This document shows, one piece after another, positions 25,800 through 36,792 of a stretch of 64,000 nucleotides of DNA; within the stretch, counting starts at the first letter, position 1, and the number at the start of each line of letters is the position of its first letter. Under the pieces are notes generated by a model. It saw only the letters and a list, made by a program, of their open reading frames with translations, searched no databases and had not been told where the DNA came from. The stretch is from Azolla caroliniana. Its lineage: Eukaryota; Polypodiophyta. The stretch covers positions 9,486,001-9,550,000 of the forward strand of contig JBHGNT010000009.1 of the NCBI GenBank assembly GCA_043228905.1, written 5' to 3'. Position numbers and translations under genes: made by a program.

Positions 25800-27222
25800 T
25801 TTTGAGATGGTTTTACAAGCATGAAGTGCATAAGTAATAGGCATGAGTGTAGTGGTTAGTTGATGGTATGGCAGTTGCAGCTTCCTTTGTCATCAGGATT
25901 CCTATGATCGCTCTATGGTGACTCCTCAACACGTTAAAGAAGGTGAAGAGCCATGGGACTTTTTATTGACATTTAAATGTGTTGTGGAGTGGGCATCGTG
26001 GTTCCTACTTGAAATCTTGTGATTTTTTAGAATAGGAAATCAATCATACAGGGATGGATGGAATTCACTGATTTATAGTCGAAAGGGATATGATGACATT
26101 CACTCATTTTTTGAAAACACATGCATGTCTAATAGTTCATTAGTCAACAGTATATGAGTTGTTCTTGGGCTCATTTGGCATCCTTATATTTTGCTTGGTG
26201 TGGAAGATCAACTGGTAGTTCGTAATGATAGAGACCTAGAATTTCTTATGATCGATGAATTATGTATGACAGTGAGTTTTTTCATCAGTTTCATTAATTC
26301 ATCATTTAAATTATGCCAGCTTATCCAAGCCTACAACAATAAGTGACGTTCTGAAACAGGGAATGAACTACAAAAAGCTACATGAGGTATGTCTCATCAT
26401 ACCTGCAAGTCTTTTTTGGTATCCCTTTTACAAAATTGGTCATCTTTTATGATTTGTATAGTTTGGGAAAATATCTCATCGATACTTCATGCAGTTAAGG
26501 AAGTACCCATGTTTACATCCATAGTAGATGTTGGGGCTTGACAGGTATTTCTAACAAACATTTTGATGGATTTTGTCGTGTTTTCTTCTCGTACTAATGA
26601 ACTTACAGTCAATATATCAGGTTTACCTTTCTCAAGTATTGTCTTTTGAGTACTATTGCCCCTGTTGTGGCACTTGATGCATCGGAACACCATTGCTGTA
26701 TAACAAATGAGCTAAGTGCAGGAATTAAAAAGAACTCGTACAAATACATTTTGGGATAAATATGCTCACCAGCTACTCTGAGATAGAACCCTACCCAATG
26801 AGTCTTCCTATATCAAACAAATATAATATATGAACATACAAGCAACCAATCAAACCATACATACATACAAACAAACAAACATACCTATATACATTCAAAC
26901 ACATTTAAACAGAAAGTTTTAAATTAAAGGAATAAAGTAAAAATATTAATTTAAACAATCATTCAAAACATTATGATGCCTAAGCATGGCGATGATAGTA
27001 AGAATTCATGTTCTCTGTATTTAAGCTCCCCCTCAATCACAACTACACATTGTTTGATGATCTATTAACTATCAATGAGGCTACTATTGTTATCTGGACC
27101 ATATATTTACATAAGGCATGTCACATAACCATACATCTGATTGACTATTAATAGTAGCGTCACATACTGTAGATGAAATCCTCAATATAATTGCAACAAC
27201 ATTTGAGATTACTCAAGCCAAA
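25800..27222. other. non-coding interval, probable repeat debris
   Basis: I see no supported gene. Near 27028-27038 the minus strand has a polypurine-like GAGGGGGAG, as at Copia 3' ends, but no LTR is recognisable. Short CATA/CAAA repeats lie at 26860-26890. Confidence 0.4.
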
Positions 27223-27420
27223 TTGGAGTATCCTAAAGTCTTTTCAATTACAAATTTAGGTTCTCTATTAGATTTCCTAGGCATGGAAATGACCTTGCAT
27301 TTTACTAAAATAAATTCATTCGGCATGCTAAACATTAAACCTTGCATGACTCCCTTGTCATCGACATGTGAACTCAATGTCAGTTGGAAATCACTTCGAG
27401 GGAGTTATGGTTACATACAC
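27223..27420 (+). pseudogene. Copia reverse-transcriptase fragment, decayed
   Basis: The translation (ITNLGSLLDFLGMEM, then LNIKPCMTPLSSTCELN) matches the MKDLG..HYFLGMEV and CKP..TP blocks near the end of Copia RT, with an internal deletion. About 550 bp downstream, TATGGGGGG precedes TGTTGAAATAAG (27963-27982), which could be the polypurine tract and LTR start of the same element. Confidence 0.5.
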
Positions 27421-27469
27421 ACATTTAACTATAGCGTAACATATAATGATCCAAATTTGAAAGACTAAT

Positions 27470-29549
27470 TCAATCATTATTTGGTTTGTCTGATTCGGAT
27501 TAAGGGGGTGGGGCAGCTACTGATTTTTCATTTATCATGGCGAGAGGAGCACTCAAAGAGTTTTTGACACTCTGATCTATAGATTCAGCGGAATTTGTAT
27601 TCAATAGCAATGGAGTGGCAGCAAGAAAAGAGAATATGGCTAGCAAATTCTACTGAAGGAATGTCAACCATGCAAATAGTTTAATAAATTGAAAACCTAC
27701 TGATGCGATATATCTTGTGTGTACTTTGACAAAGAATCCAAAGAAAACGAGGAATGTAGATTTTAAATATCACTTCATAAGAGAGCCTGATTGAAGAAAA
27801 CAAGCTTACATAATTAGGTTTTACATCCATAAACATAATAAATCCATCCTCTGGGGGCTGATTTCCTAGTAAAGGCTCTAATTCTTCACAAATTAATTAG
27901 TTCCTCTGTCGGTTGATTTCCTAAAAGAGGCTCTAATTCTTGAATCACAAATTAGTTAGTCTATGGGGGGTGTTGAAATAAGCTTAGTAGAGTTAGAATA
28001 AATAAATTAAAAGGAAAAATCGAACGTCTAAAAAAAGGTATCGAAAACAGACGCCTATTTAATGCCATGTCTCCTTATTTAATATGTATACATCACATTT
28101 GTGAAAGTATTATGAGCAGGGTACTGTACTGTTCCTGTTGATCACCTTGTTAACTTAATAATCGTAATCTATGTGTGGAACATTTATATGTTGGAACATA
28201 TATATGATTAAACAATTCATTCAAATTCATCAATGGCTTGAAAAGTCCATGTCAAGTGGATCGTCTTAATTTAGGGTCAACTGAATACCAATTAATAGGT
28301 CACGGTCAATTGTCTCTTTTTGGGTTGATTGTTTCTTTTAGGTCAATTGTTTCTTACAATAGGTTGATCTAAAGTCTAATTCAATTTATCAGTCTAATAG
28401 CTTCAATTGATCATATGGGAAAATAAATTGATGTTAGTTGATGGTTAGGTTAATGTGATATTTAATTTATTGATCATAAACCGAATAATTCGGCTGCATT
28501 ATAATTAAATTAGTGGGATTGAATGAGGTTACGCAATTCTAGACAACAATTTGATGTAATGAGGTTACATGGTGATTAAATAATTAACGCCCGCTAGAAA
28601 CAGACAAAATTTACAGCTCTGATCCATCGACGTTGAGGAAATAACGAAAAGAATCAAAGCCGTTGGATCTGGGAAAAAGGAAAGGGCATTCTGCAGAGAC
28701 CTCCGATGATTAGATTTGGACACAAATCAAGAAGCTTTGGTCAAACCAGACTTTTACGAGACGATACAGAAGTAAACTGTTTGTTTGTTCGAGAAATGAA
28801 AATTTCACAAACCCTAAATGAAACAGACAGGAAAGTTACAAGATTGGTCGCGGTAAATGGATGGGACGTATCTACTTACAACTCCGAATTATTAGCTCCA
28901 TGAGATAGATTCCCAAACAGTTTTGGTCCATCATCGCAAAAGCTCCTCAATATACGATGAATTACTCCATTTATTAATGGTGGGATTGATTCATAGTACA
29001 GCTACTGCGTTTAGGGTTCAGGGTTCAGGGTTTAGGGTTGAACTATGTATCGTTTACTTTGGCCACATCGGCCTTCACTTCAGAGATTCTCATAGGCTTC
29101 TTCTTCTTCTTTTTCTTCTCTCTACGATTTTCTCTCTGATTCTGCTTCTGTACAGCATTTCTTCCCCAAATGGAAGGTAATTTAAATGAAAGGGCAGAAC
29201 TTCCAGATTAAAGCACACAATATGCAGTGTTAAAAATCCCCTAAAATTATAAAGTCCTCTCCAAGCAGCGATCAATGACGTGTGCTATATTTGAGCAGTT
29301 AATTGCAAATTCGGAGATTATTTATGTCCTGGAGCAATCACATTATTTATATATACACAGCAGATCATCAAGAAGGAATTGTATGACACACATAAGATTT
29401 CATTTCATGTATTGGATCATGATTACATTCGAGAAGATAGATGTCGTCCAAATGATCATGATGATTGTGTGTGTACTTGTATAACAGCTATGTATATACA
29501 TACATTCTTGAGCTTTGTATATATGTGTATATCTTTCTCTCTTTTTCAA
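27470..29549. other. non-coding interval with local duplications
   Basis: No supported gene. At 27850-27960 a GATTTCCTA..GGCTCTAATTCTT unit occurs twice with a period of about 55 bp. Telomere-like heptamers lie at 29010-29039. The left part is repeat debris. The right part (29100-29549) must include the 3' UTR of the RNase H-like gene. Confidence 0.45.
29010..29039 (+). repeat. short interstitial telomere-like array
   Basis: TTTAGGG, TTCAGGG, TTCAGGG, TTTAGGG occur in tandem, the first and last being the plant telomere unit. On the minus strand this gives two telo-box motifs (AACCCTAAAC type), which are also common near transcription starts of growth-related plant genes. Confidence 0.85.
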
Positions 29550-30084
29550 TTAGCCCGTCACGCCCACCAGTAAATTCTTGGGCACAGAGAAATTGTTCTG
29601 AACCTGGGCGATGGTGCGGCGAGGTGCCCAGAACATCTTCCCAGAGGTGGAGGAGGTGGAGGTGGAGGTGGAGGGTAGGGCAGCGGGAGGATGTCTTTGT
29701 TGATGATGAGGATGGCGGTTATGGGCATGATGGTTATCATAATAGGCATTCAGAAGCTCCTGGGTCCCGCAGAATTCCTTGGAGAGAGACTGAGACTGTG
29801 GTTCCATGGCCTGCTGCAGGCATCGCCCCGTCTTGGCGAGCCAGTCGGCAATCTCGTTCCCGCGGACGCCGCAGTGGGCCTTCACCTTCCTCAGCCTGAT
29901 GCGATGGCGCGGGAGGGAGGCGGAGATGGCGAGGATGGAGCAGAGCACCGGCATGATGACGCTGCGCAGGAGGGCTCTGTCCCGTGGGCACCGCCGCCTC
30001 AGCATGGCCGCCATGGACGGATCCTCCGCGTACCACCGGATGAGGAAGAGGGATTGCAGCGAATCCACATACATGTTCACCTCG

Positions 30085-30123
<39 letters not shown>

Positions 30124-30142
30124 GCAGGAGATGGAGATGGAC

Positions 30143-30174
<32 letters not shown>

Positions 30175-30684
30175 GAAGCAGAGGTCGTCGAAGGATTGAC
30201 TACAACAGGTCCATTCTTCTGATCGCCATCGCCATGGCCATGATGATGAGCTTCTGAAGTCGAAGAATCTTGTGTCCGGTCCACCAGGGATTGAAGGGCA
30301 TGCTGAATCGCGAGGAGCTCCACCAGCAGAACGTCGGTCCCCAGCGACTCCGGCAAGCGATCCAACGGCTCCCCCTCCTCTGCCGCCGCCACGATCGCAT
30401 CCTCCTCGTCTTTGCTTATACCTCCACAGCCATCATGATCATCATTCACTCTCGACGGCTCTAGAAGAAGATCCGACAATGGCTGGAAATACGGCGCGAG
30501 GTCCAGCTTCTTTGCGATCCCGTATGCTTCCTCCCCCTCGCTGTTGGTGTCGAAGAAGACTCCATAGCCAGCCTCGTATCGTGGCTCATCATCATCATGC
30601 TTCTTCTTCTCACCATTGCTGCTATTCTTCTTGTACGATCCGTCCGTGTATATATTCCATACAGTCGGACTTGATCTCGGGCTG

Positions 30685-30715
<31 letters not shown>

Positions 30716-30785
30716 GTGATGGGGGCCTGTCGAAGCCATCCATGACTCGGAAGCGCTCGAACGTGTCGATCTTCACGAGAGGCAT
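29550..30785 (-). CDS. RNase H-fold (type 1) protein with Ser, His and acidic low-complexity inserts, 411 residues
   Basis: This is a single-exon frame from ATG 30785 to TAA 29550. The RNase H catalytic residues are all present: Asp48 (NIYTDGSYKK), Glu156 (LLVELLAIQHAL), Asp241 (MYVDSLQSLFLIRW) and Asp314 with His304 (KVKAHCGVRGNEIADWLAK). The enzyme class cuts RNA in RNA-DNA hybrids. The domain is stretched by a Ser-rich leader (residues 22-39), an acidic insert (about 100-140), an 11-Ser run (204-214) and a 12-His run (223-234), all encoded by trinucleotide repeats. The tail after residue 330 is His- and Ser/Thr-rich. No reverse transcriptase, LTR or LINE partner is adjacent, so it may be a host gene or a domesticated transposon domain. 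The intact frame argues for a working gene; its role is unknown. Confidence 0.72.
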
Positions 30786-33013
30786 CAGGGGTGTGGGGGG
30801 AATTCAATGTATACCAGAATCTCAAAGAAGGAATTGATTGATTGATAGATTGATTGATTGATTGACAGATTGATAGGTTGTACTAGCAGGAAGCAACAGT
30901 AATAGGGGGGAAGGCAACTGTAAGTAGTAGTAGCTAGCGATTGATACTAAAAAAAACTGAGAACTGAGTGAATTGGATGATGGGTGTAATATCAAGAAGT
31001 TAATAGGAATTGGAGATGAGAAATGATGAGTATGATGATATTAGTAGGTCCGTCATGATGATTAGAGAGAGAGCAGAGGGAAGAGTGGCTGAACAACTGT
31101 AGGAGAAATTGATTCTGGTATAAGAATTCTGCATGATGATCATGAGGAGGAGGTCCATGGAAGGAGATTTGATTAGAAAGAAGCTGCACAGTAAAATGTT
31201 GGTTGGGGAGATTAGCTTACCTATAGCTACTTACTCTACTAGAAAAAAAGAAAAACAGAAGTAAGATGTAAGAAGAAGGAAGTATGTAACAACTAGCTCA
31301 CCTCTGCTGCTCTGCTGCTACGACGGCTCCGACAGAAGTATGTTATGTATGTTATGTATGTATGTATGTATGTTATGTATAATGTATGTATGTTATGTAA
31401 TAAACGGACAAAAGAAAGAGGAGGAGCATTTTCTCATTTTTTTTCTCATTTCGCCATTTCGCGTTTTGCCCATTTCGCGTTTTCCATTTTCCGCGTACAT
31501 TTTCTTTTTTCTTGCGTTTCAGTGCACGCTCGCCCTGCCGGAATATATACCCGCCCGCCACCTGGCATTCTGCTTGCGTCATCACGGCTTCCGGAAAACG
31601 CAAAGATTCGTCATAACAAAATAAAATTAAAATAAACACCAAAAAGGAATGAAGAAAAAGCAAAACCATTTTACATATCTGTTTTTCCGACATGTACGTA
31701 TGTATGCATTTTGTCTTTCTCTTGTTTTTTTTTTGTTCTACTTTTTCCCGTGGGAGGGGTAAGTAAATACATACGGTAGTGGGTGTGGCAAATAATAAGA
31801 ATACAACATTGCGTATTCTGGATGGATGGGTGGGTGGGTCGAGTCGACACAGACGGGTATGTATTTTGGAAAATTCGAGCATGCCTGGCTTCACAAAAAG
31901 AAACCAAAAAACATAGTGCAATGTGTGTCGGTTCAAGGTGTTCGAACCGAGCACATGTCTTTATATCGACCCAATTATACCTCCACACTGATATCATTCC
32001 TCGGAGAATCCGAACCGTCATATATCCCTATTATTAATGGCAAGCTGAGTGAGAGTGGTTGTCAAGCACTCTCGAGCCACTAACCTTGTTTACCTGGACA
32101 TAGAGAACTCTTACTCACCTCTCTCCAAGGCGATCCTCATCAAGAAGTTAACTAGTGCCTCATTGAGGCGTCAACATTAGAAATGTAGACAAGTAAAATA
32201 ATGCAAACACCACATAGACTAACCCCACTTTGATTGGTAAGAATGACCATCACACATACAAGATAAGACAGGTTTGGTTCAAACGGACTTCACACTTCTC
32301 TCCTACGTATGAGAGAGAGAGAGAGAGAGCTTATGTCTTATGGGGTTTAAGAACTAGGAGATGGACCTGGGTTGAAAAGGTATGAAAAAACGGCTCAATG
32401 TCCTATTAGGTTGAGAAGGATAAAAAAGGTTTAAAAGTAACCTTTATAGTTCTTTACAAAAAGGTTCTGTCCCCTTCCACATTGGAGTGAGCCTCAAGCT
32501 CTAGCTTTATAATTCGTCATATGTCCTCCAATTATTTCACACTTAGTGAGGCCTTCGTTGAGGTCGAAGGTAGAGCCCCTTAGTCGTACTATATATTGAA
32601 AGTGTTGTAGCTTGAATGTGGGGTGGGGGTCCAAATCCATAGGATCGTCCAAAGACAAATTGTTGCATGGATCAGTATCCATTTGTGGCTCGTCATGACT
32701 CATGACCTGAAGCATTCTGTCTTCTGTTGTTTGATGGTGGCGAGGGTGAGGAAAAAGTGAGCAATTGAATGGGAGGGTCGTGCACATCCTCGTAGCGTAG
32801 CGACGAAGTGATCACTCACGCTAGGGTGAATGTCGGGGCTAGGAAGTAGAAGACAAAGTTTGGGCAAATGCTGGATGCGTAGACCATGCTTATTAACAAT
32901 CGAAAAGTATATATATATTATTATTTTGTTAGGTCCTTCTCAAGTGAGTGTTCTAGGCCATACATACATACATACATACAGTATGGCCTATTCTGTAGCA
33001 GTACAACGTTGTG
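30786..33013. other. intergenic interval between divergent genes
   Basis: It separates the RNase H-like gene (minus) from the 136-residue gene (plus), so both promoters lie here. It holds GATT repeats (30834-30875), a TATG/TATGT array (31337-31400), GA runs (32310-32329) and a CATA array (32961-32980). A good minus-strand splice donor (GAGGTGAGC) near 31299-31307 could begin a leader intron of the RNase H-like gene. The minus-strand frame 32787-32494 has no known domain. Confidence 0.45.
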
Positions 33014-34538
33014 ATGATGGGGGAGGAGGTTGTTTCAAAGCACGAGGAACTCTTTCGCTACCTCAATGAGATGCTGAAGCAGGTGAGAACCACCAGATTA
33101 TACATACATATTTACACAGTTTTGTCAAGAGTATGGGTAGGCTTTAGATGGACCATATCTAGTTTCTGTGACCTGTCTGTGCTTTTTATTTAGATCGAAG
33201 AAGACATTGGGGAACCTGATTTGGAATTAAGGGAAACCATTTTATCTCTGAAGAAAGAAACAGCACGACCACCCACCGTTGCCGTGCGTCTTGATGATGT
33301 AAGCTCCTTACACCTAAATCTCACCTGTTATTGTAGTTCTTAAATCTGAAATCGCAGCTATCATCACATATCAAATGAATGCCTCTCCATTGTTATCCGT
33401 ATACCTAAATCTTGCTTCGTAATTGGAGAAAGACCGAGGTGGACAGATTGATGCCTTCGTGTTTGACTTTAGCTGTCCCCCCCCCCAAAAAAAACATGTC
33501 CTAGTTCCCTACAACGATCGCCCAATTTTGTATCAAAATATTTTTGAAGGGAACAAAATCTGACCAAAATATACGGATTTTTCGATTAATTCCCTTTCGG
33601 TTTTAAGGTATTTCTGGCTTAGAAACCTTTGCTCAATTGAAATATTACATGAGGAAATTTTGACTACCATTAGGAGACATTATTTTGTCTACTTATATGC
33701 AGAGATATTCTAGAAAATCGTTTTGACAAGTAGAGAAAACATGCAAAAAACTGATCAGTAACATTAAATTTGATTGTAGTGCAAATTGGTTGTATAGAGT
33801 TCCTATGGGTTAGAACTTGGATAATATGGGTTAGGAACCTCTAAGGTAAATTAAACTGGTAGTAGCAGTTGTGGTGGCATTAAAACATACGTCTGTGGCA
33901 TCAGTTTTATAGACTGAAGAAAACAAAACACCATTAAATTTCTCGAAAACATATGAAGAACCTAAAATAATTTTTTTAGCACATTATAATAGTTGTAGTC
34001 ATTAAAGTCCATAAGTATGTGTGGCATTGGGCATGAACCTTTGCATGCATCCCAGTGTATGAGACCTCATGAATGACCGAATTGTCATGCATACTCCAGG
34101 ATGTATGGAAGACATTAGAGCACATGAATGGAGTATAAACAAATTCGGCTACCTTGCAGTTTGTTTTTTAGCACATTGCTTGTGTTAATCATATTTTCGA
34201 CATCAATACACGAATCATATTTTGAAAATGATAAGTACGAGTTTATGGCTCAGATATATTTTTCTATCAAAGCAAAAGCTTTCTTCTGTTTATGTACACA
34301 GTCAGAGATTGCACAAGAGCTTGATAAGTTATCGGCAAAGCTTGATTGCGTGGAACAAACCATATCACCTTCTCTACTCGATCCACAAGTTCAGGGACTT
34401 TTGAGTGCCACAGCTGATCTATGGATTCCTACTATCACTGCTTCCTCGAATGAGCGAGTTTCCATTGCATCTGCCTCAAACTCTGAGGTACCTAACAAAG
34501 ATAATGTTGTTCCGAAGGATCAAAAGAATAAATTTTAG
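33014..34538 (+). CDS. small conserved-looking protein of unknown function, three exons, 136 residues
   Basis: I do not recognise this protein. Coding exons are 33014-33082, 33194-33298 and 34302-34538. Each intron is GT..AG and phase 0, and the joined frame is 136 codons plus TAG. The start has two consecutive ATGs (33014 and 33017); either may be used. The protein is acidic and helical (EELFRYLNEMLKQ, then ELRETILSLKKET, then EIAQELDKLSAKLDCVEQTI), suggesting coiled-coil segments, followed by a Ser/Thr-rich tail ending KDQKNKF. There is no signal peptide or membrane segment. The consistent phase and splice signals make it a real gene. A cofactor or complex subunit is possible, but this is a guess. 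Confidence 0.72.
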
Positions 34539-34547
34539 AGGGTAGGT

Positions 34548-34765
34548 GTTTCTGTATTGAGATTGTTTTTCATAAGTTGTAAACTAAGATTAAGGAAACT
34601 CATAATTTCATTTTGCTCATTATGTCCTCGGAAGGATGCACTTTTAATAATGAATGGTTAATGTTTCTGTATTGAAATTGTTTTTCATAAGTTGTAAACT
34701 AAGATCAAGGAAACTCATCATTTCATTTTGTTCATTATGTACTCGGAAGAACACACTTTTGGTGT
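34548..34765. repeat. 115-bp imperfect tandem duplication in the 3' flank of the 136-residue gene
   Basis: Two units start GTTTCTGTATTGA at 34548 and 34663 and share TTGTTTTTCATAAGTTGTAA and the TCATTATGT..CTCGGAAG block. They differ at several positions. The first unit lies 10 bp after the stop codon, so both are probably in the 3' UTR. Confidence 0.88.
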
Positions 34766-35186
34766 GTTCATTGTTCATCGTTATGTTGCTCAATTGTAGT
34801 TTTTGATTGTTAATTAAACCCTGTGAGGAGGAAAAACAAAAAACCCTAATTCATAAGAAGTGAGTTCATTTCACTCACATAAAATAGGTGTCAAGAACAT
34901 TGACATGCTTCCTGTTAATATGGGAGCACCTTCAGTTTGATCTCATATCAAAAATTTTAAAGTTGAGGGCAACCTATTATTACATACTGGTTGTCTTGCT
35001 GTATATACGTTGTGTAATCGAAGCATGTAGAAGCTTCACTTGTGAATATGTTCTTATATCAAGCTGATATTCTGTCATATTAGATATTCAGTCAGGGCAT
35101 ATATTGGGCATCTGGTTTTCCTCGAAAGATTCTTGAATTTCTCGCCTTGGTCTTATAAAAGGAAATGATCTTCGTCATTAAATTAA

Positions 35187-35499
35187 GGGAAAAGTACCAG
35201 GATACCCCTGGAAGTTCGTCTATTTACCAGAATGCCCCTGGAAGTTCCAAATTTACCAAACTACCCCTATGTCCAAAAAAATACACTTTATAAAGTAAGT
35301 ATACACTCAAATCTTTGGTAAATAGGGCTAGTTCGGGTCTATTTCTTCCATCTTTGATAAATAGGGCTTGTAGATTTGAGTGTATAATTACTTTATAAAG
35401 TGTAATTTTTTGGACATAGGGGTAGTTTGGTAAATTTGGAACTTCCAGGGGCATTCTGGTAAATAGACGAACTTCTAGGGGTATCCTGGTACTTTTCCC
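35187..35499. mobile_element. foldback MITE, 313 bp, with 9-bp target duplication (Mutator-like)
   Basis: The ends GGGAAAAGTACCAGGATACC and GGTATCCTGGTACTTTTCCC are perfectly inverted. The arms extend about 128 bp each (35187-35314 and 35372-35499) with few mismatches and enclose a 57-bp loop. The element is flanked on both sides by TTAAATTAA (35178-35186 and 35500-35508). A 9-bp duplication and long inverted arms are the marks of Mutator-like elements. Each arm contains three repeats of a TACCA..(A/T)(G/A)CCCC unit. No coding capacity exists. Confidence 0.93.
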
Positions 35500-35508
35500 T
35501 TAAATTAA

Positions 35509-36792
35509 CTATGATTGCTACCATTTATTCTCACCATTATTAGTATAGCCGTTCTTCTTGACATCATCCCAACATCTCCATAAATCGAGTCACTTGAGGG
35601 AACATTGCTTTCACTATTTCTTTTTTCCGGATTCGATACACATCTAACTTAGACATTGAGGACACACTCACATCATGTATCTAGTTAAGTTGTTTTGACA
35701 TCCAACTTTTCTCATGATTTAGATAGAAAGTAGAGAGATCGTTCAGAGTGTATAAAGAAGCTAATGTTTCTTGAATGTATAAATTTAAATGGTATACAAG
35801 TGTATCTTGTCATGGGTTTACATCACATTGAGCTAGGTTTCTCAATATTTTTGTTGCAGAAATGCAAATATGCGGGAGTTGTGAATAAAAAAGATTTGTA
35901 TTGTAATATATCACGTCTAATGATCTTGATCCAATTAAAGTATCTCAGTTCTTTTGTTAACTTTGATAGAGATAACCTGGAATTGTTTGAATTCTAGAAT
36001 GGTGTGGATTCAGGATTTGTAATTATCACAATTAAATTGTCCTAGAGAATCGAGATCAACATTTGACACTAATTCAACCCTTAGTGGTGAGAAAACTACT
36101 CATTTGGATATAGATTTATAAAGAACAAGAATTTGAGGTATTTTAATCAAAACTAATGATAGTTAAATGAATGGATTACGGGTATGTAACCACACCAAGA
36201 ACATGAAAGGGAAGTTCAAGAGACGAATATAAAACCTCATTACTGTCACAAACCATCAAATATGACCTTTTTTATACCTTGGATGTTAGGTGGAAGATAT
36301 GACATATGTGATCTTTGCCTCAACACATCCTCAACATCGTTGAGTTTCCTTTATATAGTTAAACTCCTTAGGCTGCTGAGCTGCCATTTGTTCCCACATG
36401 CCCAAGGTCCTTATGGACCATGGATTTCTCCAAAATCCCAAGATAATGAATTTCACTCTTATCTCGCCCTTAAATCCATTGAAATTAGCTTCCTGATTTG
36501 GTTCATAAGGTTATTCCCATAACATTTTTCAAATATGTTTTTCATTAAGGAAGCTAGTCATAATAACATGCTCTTTTTCCTATGTTTGAACTTGAATCAC
36601 ACATACTTTAATTCAACAACTTAGTTTTGAATTCTCAAACTAGTTTAGATCTCAAATCTTTAATTTGAGTATCAAGAAGATATATTTCTAAATGATAGGA
36701 ATGAGTTGTTATGAGTTCAACCAATCGGTTGCATAGATGAAGACTTGCAAGAATGCTACACATGTGTTCCTAAGTTTGAGTGAGTTTGAGAG
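35509..36792. other. non-coding interval
   Basis: I find only short frames with no recognisable domain in this AT-rich stretch and no clear repeat ends. Confidence 0.4.

Noticed and set aside
29465-30146. Plus-strand frames over the RNase H-like gene
   Set aside because: These are shadows of the minus-strand gene with poly-Met/Asp runs from the same trinucleotide repeats.
31373-31954. Minus-strand open frame of 193 codons between 31.4 and 32.0 kb
   Set aside because: Biased composition over TATG repeats and AT-rich DNA, with no recognisable domain or splice support.
31900-31960. tRNA-like B box (GGTTC..TTCGAACC) near 31.93 kb
   Set aside because: No matching A box or stem structure at tRNA distance.
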